DNA of 64,000 bases from Novosphingobium album (ex Liu et al. 2023) (GCF_029076845.1 NZ_JARESE010000019.1:1-64000), one strand, 5' to 3'; positions 51,162 to 59,939 are shown, counted from the stretch's first letter. A program made the numbers and translations. The notes: generated by a model from the sequence alone, not told the origin.

Positions 51162-52637
51162 ATGGTTGGCAAGCGCTTTGCCCTGGGCGTGCCGGCGTGT
51201 GTGGCGGCCGCGACGATCTGCGCCGCCCCGGCCGTGGCCCAGGCGGTTTCCCCGCCAGCGCCGGCCTCTCCCGCCACGGCCGCCTCGCCCGACCCGGCGC
51301 CCGCCGGCACCGCACTGCAGGACGAAGTCGTGCGCCTGCGCGCCGAAGTGGAAGCGCTGAAAGCGGAAATGCGCAGCCTGCGCGGCGAAATGGCGGCCGC
51401 GGGCCAGCCGGCAGCCCCGGTTCCCGCCGCCCCCGCCAGCGAAGCCCAGGTGGCCCGCGCCGCGCCGCCCGCCAAGCCCGCCGATGCCGGCAAGCCCGCG
51501 CCAGGCGTGCTGGCGGCCACCGCCTGGAAAGGCGCGCCGGAGTTCAGGAGCGACAATGGCTGGAGCTTCAAGCCGCGCGGACGGCTGCAGATCGATGGCG
51601 GCTATCTGGCCGCGCCCGCTTCGCGCTTCAGCGGGCAGGCGGACGGGCGCGGCGTCACCACGCGGGTGCGCCGCGCTTATCTGGGTGCGCAAGGCACGAT
51701 TCCGGGCGGCTTCAGCTATCGCGCGGAAGTCGATCTGGGCACCAACGCGGTCTCGTGGGTCGATCTGCTCCTGGCCTATGACAAGGGGCCGTTCAACGTC
51801 ACCATCGGCCAGCAGAATGCCTTCACTTCGCTGGAGCAGATGCAGTCCGACCTGTTCCTGACGTTCAACGAGCGCGCCTCGTTCATCACCGCGTTCAACC
51901 TTGAGCGGCGGGTCGGCGTGTCGATGGGCTACAGGGGCAAGAGCTTCATGGCCAATGCCGGCGTCTTCACCGACGATCTCAGCAGCCTGACCAACGATGG
52001 CGACAAGAGCGTCAGCTATGATGGCCGCGTGGTGTGGATGCCCCGGCTCGGCGCCGCGCAGCTGCATCTGGGCGGATCGGCGCATTACCGCAGGCTGGGC
52101 GATTTCCAGGCGACGCTGGGCAGCCGCTATCGCGCGCGGCCCTATATCGCCACCACCGATATCCGCTATGTCGATACCGGCATCCTGACGGTGGAGGACG
52201 AGACCCAGTACGGCCTTGAATTCGCGCTCAACCGCAAGCGCCTGCATCTGGCCGGTGAAGCGGCCTGGCTGCGGGTCGGCCGTCCCGCCGATCGCAGCCC
52301 GACGTTTTTCGGCGGCTATTTCGAAGCGGGCCTGTTCCTGACGCCCGACAGTCGCGGCTACCGCAACGGCACGTTCGATCGCACCGTGCCCACCCATCCG
52401 CTGAGCGCGGGCGGCATCGGCGCGATCGAGGTGAACTTGCGTTATGATCGCCTGGACCTGACCGACGCCGGCATCGGCGGCGGCACGCAGGACGGCTTCG
52501 GCTCGGCCATCGTCTGGACGCCGGTGGACAACGTGCGCTTCATGGCGAATTACATGCACTTGCTCTACGATATCCCGAACGCCCAGCCCCGGTTCGACGC
52601 GGACGTGGTGGGCCTGCGCTCGCAGCTCGATTTCTGA
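51162..52637 (+). CDS. Phosphate-selective porin OprP/OprO family
   Basis: 491 residues. A signal peptide (CVAAATICAAPAVAQA) and a heptad-like coiled coil (ALQDEVVRLRAEVEALKAEM, about 45-75) precede the Porin_O_P barrel (FKPRGRLQIDGGY, RRAYLGAQGTIPGGFSYRAE, NRKRLHLAGEAAWLRVG), ending in LRSQLDF with terminal Phe. It forms an outer-membrane phosphate or polyphosphate channel feeding PiT. ATG 51162 is preferred to GTG 51129. Confidence 0.9.
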   Translation: MVGKRFALGVPACVAAATICAAPAVAQAVSPPAPASPATAASPDPAPAGTALQDEVVRLRAEVEALKAEMRSLRGEMAAAGQPAAPVPAAPASEAQVARAAPPAKPADAGKPAPGVLAATAWKGAPEFRSDNGWSFKPRGRLQIDGGYLAAPASRFSGQADGRGVTTRVRRAYLGAQGTIPGGFSYRAEVDLGTNAVSWVDLLLAYDKGPFNVTIGQQNAFTSLEQMQSDLFLTFNERASFITAFNLERRVGVSMGYRGKSFMANAGVFTDDLSSLTNDGDKSVSYDGRVVWMPRLGAAQLHLGGSAHYRRLGDFQATLGSRYRARPYIATTDIRYVDTGILTVEDETQYGLEFALNRKRLHLAGEAAWLRVGRPADRSPTFFGGYFEAGLFLTPDSRGYRNGTFDRTVPTHPLSAGGIGAIEVNLRYDRLDLTDAGIGGGTQDGFGSAIVWTPVDNVRFMANYMHLLYDIPNAQPRFDADVVGLRSQLDF

Positions 52638-52658
52638 GGGTCGGAATTCCGGCCTGCG

Positions 52659-53030
52659 CTACGCCACGGGCGAGCAATGGCCGGCGGCGACCCGCCACGC
52701 CTCACCCGCGCGGTGCCAGACGCGGGTATAGGCGAACACGCCGCCGAACGGCTGGCCGGCGTATGTGCCCGCCAGATCGACCGTGACGCAGGCGATCGCG
52801 GCATCGCCCAGCAGGCGCATGACCGGCGCGCCCACCGGATCGAGCCGCACGATCCGCAGCAGGCCCGAGCGGTGGGCCGAGAGATCATCGGCTTTCGTCA
52901 GGCGCTGGCCGTCCTGATTGGTGAAGATCAGGTCATCGGCCAGCAGCCGGTCCAGCGCGGCGACGTCGCCGGCCAGCATGGCCTGGCGCAAGTCCGCCTC
53001 GCGCGCGGCGATTTCGGCGATAGGGTCCAT
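52659..53030 (-). CDS. SnoaL/NTF2-like small protein
   Basis: 123 residues with an NTF2-like cone fold: EADLRQAMLAGDVAALDRLL, ADDLIFTNQDG, then VTVDLAGTYAGQPFGGVFAY and TRVWHRAGEAWRVAAGHCSPV, the nuclear-transport-factor-2-like pattern of DUF4440 proteins. Members are isomerases, hydratases or accessory proteins; no catalytic role can be assigned. It is downstream of the ABC permease gene (68 bp) on the same strand, so it may be the last gene of that operon. Convergent with the porin gene. Confidence 0.78.
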   Translation of the reverse strand: MDPIAEIAAREADLRQAMLAGDVAALDRLLADDLIFTNQDGQRLTKADDLSAHRSGLLRIVRLDPVGAPVMRLLGDAAIACVTVDLAGTYAGQPFGGVFAYTRVWHRAGEAWRVAAGHCSPVA

Positions 53031-53098
53031 CAGGCGGTGATGCCCTGGCGGCGGCGCGGGGGCAAGCGTGCCTTTCGGACCCTTGCGGGCGGCGCGGT

Positions 53099-53908
53099 TC
53101 AGGCGCCGCCGGGGGTCAGGTTCAGGCCGCGCTTGGAATGATGCCAGGGGATCGAGAAGTGCTCGATCAGTTCCAGCGCGAAGAACAGCACCATGCCGAT
53201 CACCGTGAGATAGAGGATCGCGGCGAACATCGTGGCGGTATCGAAATTGCTGTTCGCGGTCAGCAGCACGTTGCCCAGCCCGTCGCGCGCGCCGATGAAC
53301 TCCCCGACGATGGCGCCGACCACCGCGAGGGTCGAGGCCACTTTCATGCCGGCGAAAATGCTCGGCAAGGCGCTGGGCAGCGTCACCTTGATGAAGATGC
53401 CCATCGGCCCGGCCCCCATCGAGCGGGCGACATCCAGCTTGCCCAGTTCCACGCCCTTGATGCCGATCATCGTGTTGACCACGATCGGGAAGAACGAAAG
53501 CAGGAAGGCGACCATGATCTCGGTCGGCCGGCCGATGCCCAGCCACACCGTCAGCAGCGGCGCCAGCGCCACCTTGGGCACCAGCTGCGCGCCCACCAGC
53601 AGCGGGAAGAACGCGCGTTCCAGCGTCCGCGACGACAGCAGCACCAGCGCCAGCCCGACGCCGAGCCCGACCGCCAGCAGGAAGCCGCCCAGGATCGACT
53701 TGGTGGTGGAAAGCGCCGCCGGCAGGAAATCGCCCGCGCCATAGATCACCGATGCCAGCACGTCGGCCGGCTTGGGCAGGACGAAGGGCTGCACGTCGAA
53801 GGCGACGATCGCCAGGTGCCAGGCCGCGATCATCAGGACGACGACGATGACGGTCAGGATCCAGTTGTGGAACCGGATATAGTTGCGGATCTTGGCGCTC
53901 AGGTCCAC
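53099..53908 (-). CDS. ABC transporter permease (SsuC/TauC/ThiX-like)
   Basis: 269 residues with six membrane helices and the BPD_transp_1 EAA-like loop (ELGKLDVARSMGAGPMGIFIKVTLPSALPS around residues 160-190). The subfamily imports sulfonates, nitrate, pyrimidines or similar small molecules. I place the start at GTG 53908 because AAGGA lies 8 bp upstream; the longer frame to 54001 overlaps the ATPase gene. It forms the inner-membrane channel with the ATPase just upstream; the likely binding protein is encoded at 60044. Confidence 0.88.
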   Translation of the reverse strand: MDLSAKIRNYIRFHNWILTVIVVVLMIAAWHLAIVAFDVQPFVLPKPADVLASVIYGAGDFLPAALSTTKSILGGFLLAVGLGVGLALVLLSSRTLERAFFPLLVGAQLVPKVALAPLLTVWLGIGRPTEIMVAFLLSFFPIVVNTMIGIKGVELGKLDVARSMGAGPMGIFIKVTLPSALPSIFAGMKVASTLAVVGAIVGEFIGARDGLGNVLLTANSNFDTATMFAAILYLTVIGMVLFFALELIEHFSIPWHHSKRGLNLTPGGA

Positions 53909-53951
53909 GGGATGCGTCCTTGGGAAGAAGGGAAAGGGTGGCGGGCCGCCG

Positions 53952-54749
53952 TCACGAATCGACCCCCAGCGAGCGGAAGACTTCGTGGATCTGATGGGCA
54001 TAGCGGCCGAATTCCGGCGTGGCGCGCAGCTTCAGGGTGCGCGGCCGGGGCAAGTCTATGGTGATGACCTCGGCGATCCGGCCGGGACGCGGCGACATCA
54101 CCACCACCCGGTCGGACAGCAGGATCGCCTCGGTTACGCCATGGGTGACGAACAGCACCGTCTTGGGCGATCGCAGCCAGATATCCTGGAGCAGCAGGTT
54201 GAGGTTGTCGCGCGTCATCGCGTCGAGTGCGCCGAACGGCTCGTCCATCAGCAGCAGCGAGGGATCGTGCAGCATGGCCCGGCAGATCGCCGCGCGCTGC
54301 CGCATCCCGCCCGACAATTCGTGCGGCAGGCTGTCGAGAAAGCCGCCCAGGCCCACCCGTTCGAGCAGATCCCTGGCCTTTTCGGTGTAGACCGCCTTGT
54401 CCAGCTTGCGGAATTCGGCCTGGAGCATGACGTTGCGCAGCACGCTGCGCCATTCCAGCAGGAACGGTTCCTGAAAGACGATGCCGATATCGGTCTGCGG
54501 CTTGACCACCGGGTGCCCGCCGATCTCGATCCGGCCCGAGGTGTGGCGCGTGAGGCCCGACACGGCCTTGAGCAGCGTGCTCTTGCCGCAGCCCGAAGGG
54601 CCGAGCAGCGAGACGAACTCACCCTGGGCAATGGTCAGCGATACGCGGTCCAGCGCCAGGTAATCGCCATTGCGCGTGGGATAGACCTGGCTGACATCGT
54701 CGATGATCACCGAGGGGCGAGCGGTGGCTTGGGCTGGCATGGCGGTCAT
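53952..54749 (-). CDS. ABC transporter ATP-binding protein (SsuB/TauB-like)
   Basis: 265 residues. Walker A GPSGCGKS (50-57), Q-loop FQEPFLLEW, signature LSGGMRQR (145-152), Walker B LLLMDEPFGALD and switch His in FVTHGV are all intact. Energises the permease encoded next. Start ATG 54749 or 54740. It lies 52 bp after the TauD-family dioxygenase gene in the same operon, under the palindromic operator at 55719. Confidence 0.9.
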   Translation of the reverse strand: MTAMPAQATARPSVIIDDVSQVYPTRNGDYLALDRVSLTIAQGEFVSLLGPSGCGKSTLLKAVSGLTRHTSGRIEIGGHPVVKPQTDIGIVFQEPFLLEWRSVLRNVMLQAEFRKLDKAVYTEKARDLLERVGLGGFLDSLPHELSGGMRQRAAICRAMLHDPSLLLMDEPFGALDAMTRDNLNLLLQDIWLRSPKTVLFVTHGVTEAILLSDRVVVMSPRPGRIAEVITIDLPRPRTLKLRATPEFGRYAHQIHEVFRSLGVDS

Positions 54750-54801
54750 GCGATCGTGCACCGATGCGGGCTGGCCGTCAAATTGCCCATCGCACCGACC
54801 A

Positions 54802-55662
54802 TCAATCCGCAACATCGGCATGAAGCACCGTTGCCTGTTCGGGGCCATAGGCGGGCACCGGCGGCCGCTCGCCCTGGATCTGCACGCGATAGCCCGAGCG
54901 GGTATGCGGATAGTAATCCCAGATCGCCCGGTGATGGGTGCAGCGGTTGTCCCAGAAGCAGATCGAATGCGCGCGCCACTGGAAGCGCACCTGGAAATCG
55001 GGCTTGGCGCAGTGATCGTAGAGGAATTCCAGCACCGCCGCGCTTTCCTCGGGCGGAATGCCGTTGAGGTGCGAGGTCTGGCCGCGATTGACGTAAAGCA
55101 GCTTGCGGCCTGTCACCGGGTGGCGCGCGATCACCGGATGGACATTGACCGGCGCGTCCTTGCCGAAAGCGCGGCTGCCGTCATGCGTGGCGGTCAGCGG
55201 CGCGAGATAGGCCTTCATGTTGTCCGACAGCGCGTCATAGGCGGCATACATGCTGGCGAACAGCGTGGCGCCGCCGCCGTCGGGCGGCACGGTGTGCAGG
55301 TACAGGATGCTGCCCAAGGGCGGCGTCTGCGCGCAGGACTGGTCGGTATGCCAGCGCTCGCCCGCGACCTTGGCCGAATTGGCATCGAAATGCAGCGCGC
55401 GCACGTCGGGATAATCGGCGTGCTGGCGGCTCTCGGTCGAAGGGCCGACGTGGCGGTGCAGCGTGCCGAAATGCATCCCCAGCTCGCGCAGGTTCTCGAC
55501 GCTGACCGGCTGGTCGCGGAAGAACAGCACCAGGTTTTCCGCGAAGGCGGCCTTCAGCTCGGCAAGCTGGCTGTCGTCCAGCGGGCGGGTAAGGTCGATA
55601 TCGCCGATTTCCGCGCCGATGTGCGGGGTCACGCGGGTTACGGAGATTTCCCTGTATTCCAT
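54802..55662 (-). CDS. TauD/TfdA-family alpha-ketoglutarate-dependent dioxygenase (ABC-linked)
   Basis: 286 residues. The iron triad is WHTDQS (His-x-Asp, about residue 103) and CFWDNRCTHHRAIWDYYP, with the 2-OG Arg in SGYRVQIQGERP. The closing RVQIQGERP and Tyr-rich segments match TauD-like taurine/sulfonate or alkyl-compound dioxygenases. First gene of an operon with an SsuBC-type importer, so it probably hydroxylates the imported compound. ATG 55662 follows GGAG; the shared palindrome ends 57 bp upstream. Confidence 0.88.
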   Translation of the reverse strand: MEYREISVTRVTPHIGAEIGDIDLTRPLDDSQLAELKAAFAENLVLFFRDQPVSVENLRELGMHFGTLHRHVGPSTESRQHADYPDVRALHFDANSAKVAGERWHTDQSCAQTPPLGSILYLHTVPPDGGGATLFASMYAAYDALSDNMKAYLAPLTATHDGSRAFGKDAPVNVHPVIARHPVTGRKLLYVNRGQTSHLNGIPPEESAAVLEFLYDHCAKPDFQVRFQWRAHSICFWDNRCTHHRAIWDYYPHTRSGYRVQIQGERPPVPAYGPEQATVLHADVAD

Positions 55663-55718
55663 CGAAAAACGTCTCCACGCTACGGATCGGGACTGCGCCG
55701 GCATCCCGGATCAGAAAT

Positions 55719-55738
55719 ATATATCGCTACCGATGTAT
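55719..55738. promoter_or_regulatory. Candidate operator 1 (shared palindrome), dioxygenase-ABC operon
   Basis: ATATATCGCTACCGATGTAT is a 20-bp dyad with 8 of 10 base pairs symmetric. The same palindrome recurs in the divergent 59.9-60.0 kb promoter and before the TBDR at 62858. A further half-site, TACATCGG, lies about 15 bp to its right. Confidence 0.7.
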
Positions 55739-55801
55739 TTCGTCAATGGATAGTACATCGGCACAATCGCCACGCGCCGGCCCGCGCGCGAGGAAAATCG
55801 G

Positions 55802-56740
55802 TCAGGGATCGCTGCGGATCTGCGCGCGGCAGGCGGCGATGATCTCGGCGCCGGTCGCGTTCCACACCAGGCCGCTGGCGGTGATCGTCTCCAGCAGCCG
55901 GGCCAGCGCGGCGATGCGGTGCGGATAGCCCAGGATCCATGGGGTGATCGCCAGCGGCAACACGCGCCCGCCGCCCTGTTCGCGCGCTTCCCGGCCGATC
56001 CGCGCGAAGGCGGCCAGGACGGCGGCGGCGTAATCGTCCACCATGCGGTCCTGTTCCACCAGCAGGTGCCGGTCGGACAATTCGTGGCTGGTCGGCAACA
56101 TCATCATCGAACTGGCGGGGCCAGTCAGCGCGTAAGGCATCTCGTCGTTCTGCCAGTCCGCGACATAGGTCACGCCGCGCGCCGCCAGCAGGCCCAGCGT
56201 GTGGAACGATTCGGAGCAGGCGGTCGAAAGCCAGCCGGTGACGGGCGTGGTCGCCGCCGCGCGCAGGCTGGCCAGCGCCTCGGTGATCCGCGCCGCTTCC
56301 TCCCCGGCGTCCATGCCGCCGTGCAGCGGCGCGTCGGCACGCCAGCCGTGGGCCATGATCTCCCAGCCCCGCGCCTCGACCGCCGGGATCAGCGCGGGAT
56401 AGCGTGCGGCGGCGAGGGGGTCGATCGCGGCGCTGGCCTTCAGCCCCAGCCGGTCCAGCACGCGCAGGATGCGGTGAATGCCGATGCGGTTGCCATAGTC
56501 GCGATTGGCATAGGCCCACAGGTTGGGCGCGGGCGGCTCCAGTGCGCCGGTCGGCCGCACCGGGCCGCTGGCGGGATGGAGCGGGAAATGCTCCACCGGC
56601 ACCACCAGCCACAGCGCGACCGGCTTGCCGCCGGGCCAGGCCAGGCGCGGCCAGGCGCGCGCGGTGCGGTGGGCGAACCAGTCATGGTCCAGGCCCGGGC
56701 CGCGCTTGGCGTAAGTCAGGTACGAGGGATCGAGAGGCAT
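55802..56740 (-). CDS. PuuE-like polysaccharide-deacetylase-fold protein, divergent paralogue
   Basis: 312 residues with the NodB-type (beta/alpha) barrel as in allantoinase PuuE: ANRDYGNRIGIHRILRVLDR, GWEIMAHGWRADAPLHGGMD, then VTYVADWQNDEMPYAL. It is a paralogue of the next gene upstream. At the segment corresponding to the paralogue's PLHPFIIG it reads AITPWILG, so a His near the expected active site is replaced by Thr. It may be a non-catalytic partner or have changed chemistry. 5 bp separate the two genes; coupled translation is likely. Confidence 0.82.
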   Translation of the reverse strand: MPLDPSYLTYAKRGPGLDHDWFAHRTARAWPRLAWPGGKPVALWLVVPVEHFPLHPASGPVRPTGALEPPAPNLWAYANRDYGNRIGIHRILRVLDRLGLKASAAIDPLAAARYPALIPAVEARGWEIMAHGWRADAPLHGGMDAGEEAARITEALASLRAAATTPVTGWLSTACSESFHTLGLLAARGVTYVADWQNDEMPYALTGPASSMMMLPTSHELSDRHLLVEQDRMVDDYAAAVLAAFARIGREAREQGGGRVLPLAITPWILGYPHRIAALARLLETITASGLVWNATGAEIIAACRAQIRSDP

Positions 56741-56745
56741 GGCGT

Positions 56746-57633
56746 TCAATCCGCGAGCAGGGGGAACTGGCCGGCCGCGCCGACATGGGCGGCATAATGC
56801 GCGGCGATCTCCCGCCCGGTGGCGAACCACACCGCTTCGCGCGCGCCGATATGATCGAGCACGGTGTCGAGCGCGTCGATGCAGTGCGCCTGGCCGATGA
56901 TGAAGGGATGCAGCGGAATGCACAGCACCGTGCCGTCGCGCTCGCCTTCCTCGTAAAGCTGGTCGAACGCGGCCGTCACCATCGCGGCCCATTGCGCGGC
57001 GCTGTAGCTGCGAAAGCCCAGGATGCGGATATCGTTGATCTCGCTGGAATACGGCACGCAGACAAGCTGGCCCGACCGCAGCTTGAGCATGACCGGCCGG
57101 TCATCGGGCACCAGGTCTATGCTATAGGAGATGCCGCATTCGGGCAGCAGGTCGAGCATCGTCTCGGTAAAGCTGATCGCCGGGCCGAGGAAGCCCGCCA
57201 CCTGCTGGCCCGAACAGCGCCGGATCGTCTCCACGCTGTCGCGGATCACTTCGCGGACTTGCGCCTCGTCCATGCCGAACAGCAGGCGGGTGTTGTAGAT
57301 GCCGTGGCTGAGCAGTTCCCAGCGCCGGTTGACGCATTCGCGCACGATCTCGGGAAAATGATCGCAGACCGCCGCATTGAGCGAGACGCTGGCCCGCACC
57401 TGATGGCGATCGAGGCTGTCCATCAGCCGCCACAGGCCCACGCGGTTGCCGAAATCGCGCCGCGAATAGGCCAGCACGTCGGGCGCCGGGCGATGCCAGG
57501 CCGCGCGCGCTGGATTGGCCGGCGGATCCAGCTCGTAGAATTCGATGTTGGGCACCAGCCAGACCGCGATCCGCGCGCCGCCGGGCCACTGGATCGGCTC
57601 GCCCCGGTTTGCGCTGGCCTCATATCTGTCCAC
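56746..57633 (-). CDS. PuuE-like polysaccharide-deacetylase-fold hydrolase
   Basis: 295 residues. Segments shared with allantoinase PuuE and related cyclic-amide hydrolases are SRRDFGNRVGLWRLMDSLDR, NRRWELLSHGIYNTRLLFGM, LLPECGISYSIDLVPDDRP, VPYSSEINDIR and CIPLHPFIIGQAHCIDALD. Such enzymes open cyclic amides such as allantoin or hydrolyse C-N bonds; the substrate here is unknown. The GTG start at 57633 is preceded by AAGGGA at the right spacing. Operon position between the dehydrogenase and the paralogue. Confidence 0.85.
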   Translation of the reverse strand: MDRYEASANRGEPIQWPGGARIAVWLVPNIEFYELDPPANPARAAWHRPAPDVLAYSRRDFGNRVGLWRLMDSLDRHQVRASVSLNAAVCDHFPEIVRECVNRRWELLSHGIYNTRLLFGMDEAQVREVIRDSVETIRRCSGQQVAGFLGPAISFTETMLDLLPECGISYSIDLVPDDRPVMLKLRSGQLVCVPYSSEINDIRILGFRSYSAAQWAAMVTAAFDQLYEEGERDGTVLCIPLHPFIIGQAHCIDALDTVLDHIGAREAVWFATGREIAAHYAAHVGAAGQFPLLAD

Positions 57634-57664
57634 GATCGTTCCCTTTTCCCGTGAGAGGCGCGGC

Positions 57665-58540
57665 CTAGGTGCCGGCCCGCGCATCCGGCCGGTCGAGCGC
57701 GGTGACGTCGATCGCGCCGGCGCCCGCCGCCAGCGCTTGCCCCAGGCGGCGGTGCACGGCCTCGGCGATGGGCCCCGGCGGCACGTCGGCCAGCGCGAAA
57801 TCGAAGTATTTGCGCGCATTGGCGGCGCTGAAGCATTGCCCGGTGTCGCCGCGCATCTGCGGGAACTTGGCCGCGATCCGGGGATCTCCGGCGGCGGACG
57901 TGGCCAGCACCTCCAGCATCAGGTCCAGGTCCAGCCCCGCCCGCTCGCCCATCGCGACGCCTTCGGAAAAGGCCATCATATAGGAGATGTAGATGATCTG
58001 GTTGATCAGCTTGAGCAGCATGGCCGTGCCCGGCGGGCCGACATGCGCGACATGGCCGCCCAGCACGTCGAACAGTGGCCGCGCGCGGGCGAAGGCATCG
58101 GCCTCGCCCGCGACCATGATCGTCAGTTGCCCGTCGATCGCGCCCTGCTGCGATCCGCTGACCGGCGCCTCGAGGTAGGCGATGCCTTTCGTGCGCGCCT
58201 CGGTGGCGAAAATCCTGCTGGCGGAAACGGGCAGGGTGGTGAAATCGATCACCAGCAGGCCGGCCGGGGCTTCGGCGATCAGCCCGGCCGGGCCGAGCAG
58301 GACATTCTCGTCCTCATCGGGGCCCGGCACGGCGATGATCACCGCGTCGGTCACGGCGACGAGTTCGCGCACCGAGGCCAGCGCGCGTTCGCCGAACGCG
58401 CGCGTCACCTCGGGCCGCGTGTCGATGACGAAGACGTCGAACCCGGCCGCGGCCAGATTGCGCGCCACGGGCAGGCCGATGCGGCCAAGGCCGACCACGC
58501 CGATCCGCGCGAGCGCGCTGGTTTGGGCCTGACCGGACAT
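57665..58540 (-). CDS. NAD(P)-dependent beta-hydroxyacid dehydrogenase family
   Basis: 291 residues. The N-terminal Rossmann fold has GLGRIG (17-22). The family segments TTLPVSASRIFATEARTKGI, APVSGSQQGAIDGQLTIMVAG and the catalytic Lys177 in MLLKLINQ identify the 3-hydroxyisobutyrate dehydrogenase/tartronate-semialdehyde-reductase superfamily. It oxidises or reduces a beta-hydroxy acid. It lies 19 bp after the Rieske oxygenase gene, suggesting it handles a product of that pathway. Confidence 0.88.
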   Translation of the reverse strand: MSGQAQTSALARIGVVGLGRIGLPVARNLAAAGFDVFVIDTRPEVTRAFGERALASVRELVAVTDAVIIAVPGPDEDENVLLGPAGLIAEAPAGLLVIDFTTLPVSASRIFATEARTKGIAYLEAPVSGSQQGAIDGQLTIMVAGEADAFARARPLFDVLGGHVAHVGPPGTAMLLKLINQIIYISYMMAFSEGVAMGERAGLDLDLMLEVLATSAAGDPRIAAKFPQMRGDTGQCFSAANARKYFDFALADVPPGPIAEAVHRRLGQALAAGAGAIDVTALDRPDARAGT

Positions 58541-58559
58541 CGCGCTTGCCGCCCCTCGC

Positions 58560-59600
58560 CTAGCCGGCCTCGGCCTGCAGCGCGTCGAACTGCGCTTGCG
58601 CGGCCTGGCGGTAGAGCCGGCGGATGCGGCTGACGCCGACATCGCACTGGAGCAGGTTCTCGCGCTCCAGCGCGCCGTGCGGGATGGCCGAAAGCGCGAC
58701 CGCATCCTGCGCCAGCACTTCGGCGCCACGATCGGAAGCGCGGTTGCGGTAGAGGAAGCGCCAGGCATCGCGCTTCCAGCCGGTGTGGCGGATCATGCGA
58801 TAGTTCCACACCAGGGTGTTGTCGCGGTCGATCGGTGTGGGGAAGCGGAACAGCCGCCCCAGCCCGCCGGCTTCCTTGGCTGGATAGGGAATGTCGGTGA
58901 TCGCCCAGAAGCCGCTGTTTTCATAGTGTTCCAGCCAGGTACGATCGAGATTGACGCCTTGCTGGTTCTGCCGCCAGACGACGAAGCCGCGCTCGGTCTC
59001 CTCGAACGCCATGTCGGCGTCCTTCTTGCCCTCGCGCAAGGCGTGGGTGCCCAGGTGCAGGAACGAGCCGTGGGCCGGATCGAACTGGTTGTCGCGCAGC
59101 AGTTGCCAGTTGCAGCCGAAGCTGCGGATATCGAGGAAGCCCTGCCATTCGCCCGTGCCGAACTCGTCGGGAAAGCGCAGCGGCGGGGGCGCCCCTTCCA
59201 GCGGGCGGCTGCTGAAATAGAGCCAGATCGCGCCGTGGCGTTCCTCGGCCGGATAGGACTGGATCAGCTTGCGGCCGACCATGCGGCTGCCCGGCTGCGG
59301 CGGCGTGGCGGTGACGACGCCTTCGCCGTCAAGCTGCACGCCATGGTATTCGCAGGCGATCTCGCCTTCGCAGACATGGCCGAGCGAAAGCCGCGCGCCG
59401 CGATGCGGGCAGAAATCCTCGATCGCCTGGGGCCGGCCGGCCTTGTCGCGCCACAGCACGATCTGGCGGCCCAGGCGCGTCAGCCCCAGCGGCTTCACTC
59501 CCAGGTCCACGTCCCGGCAGACCAGGTACCAGCTGTCCAGCAGGCCGGTTTCCAGCAGATCGTCGACGGAAGACGGTTTGCCGCCGCTTATCTTATCCAT
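58560..59600 (-). CDS. Rieske non-heme iron oxygenase, alpha subunit
   Basis: 346 residues. The Rieske cluster ligands are Cys64-x-His66 (CPHRGARLSLGH) and Cys83-x2-His86 (CEYHG). The catalytic mononuclear iron site is DNQFDPAHGSFLH, with His177 and His182. Length and layout fit single-component alpha-only oxygenases of the vanillate/phthalate/TsaM group, which hydroxylate or demethylate small aromatic or cyclic compounds. No reductase gene lies nearby, so electrons must come from an unlinked reductase. ATG 59600 gives the expected N-terminus. Confidence 0.9.
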   Translation of the reverse strand: MDKISGGKPSSVDDLLETGLLDSWYLVCRDVDLGVKPLGLTRLGRQIVLWRDKAGRPQAIEDFCPHRGARLSLGHVCEGEIACEYHGVQLDGEGVVTATPPQPGSRMVGRKLIQSYPAEERHGAIWLYFSSRPLEGAPPPLRFPDEFGTGEWQGFLDIRSFGCNWQLLRDNQFDPAHGSFLHLGTHALREGKKDADMAFEETERGFVVWRQNQQGVNLDRTWLEHYENSGFWAITDIPYPAKEAGGLGRLFRFPTPIDRDNTLVWNYRMIRHTGWKRDAWRFLYRNRASDRGAEVLAQDAVALSAIPHGALERENLLQCDVGVSRIRRLYRQAAQAQFDALQAEAG

Positions 59601-59629
59601 TGTTCTTGCTCCTGTATCGCCCGCGCCGA

Positions 59630-59860
59630 TCACCAGGCGAGGCGCCGCAATTCGTCTTGCAGGCTGTCTTCGGTCCAGGTCTTGCCGCCCCGGTCGGTCA
59701 CGTCGATGGCGTTCAGGCCGCGCGCCAGATCGGCCAGCGTATCCGCGCCCTGGCCCAGTACCCGCTCCAGCCCGTCGCCCAGGGCATTGCGATAGGCGAT
59801 CTCGACCGGATCGGCGTTGTAGTCGTGCGGGTCGAAACTGAATGCGATGGCGTCGTTCAA
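59630..59860 (-). CDS. Small protein upstream of the Rieske oxygenase (possible recombinase-like HTH domain)
   Basis: About 76 residues (LNDAIAFSFDPHDYNADPVE, then GLNAIDVTDRGGKTWTEDSL and QDELRRLAW). The C-terminal helix-turn-helix-like part resembles small proteins encoded beside Rieske oxygenases. The TTG at 59860 is chosen because GGAGGA sits 7 bp upstream, which decides the start; the longer frame to 59938 lacks a ribosome site. It lies 29 bp before the oxygenase gene and is probably co-translated. Role unknown; regulation or oxygenase assembly are both possible. Confidence 0.6.
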   Translation of the reverse strand: MNDAIAFSFDPHDYNADPVEIAYRNALGDGLERVLGQGADTLADLARGLNAIDVTDRGGKTWTEDSLQDELRRLAW

Positions 59861-59939
59861 GGAAGTGTCCTCCAGCGTCGCGCGCGGCGGCGCGGTTGCA
59901 TGTGGTTGCCGTCTGGCAGGGTGGGTTCGCTGCGACAAA

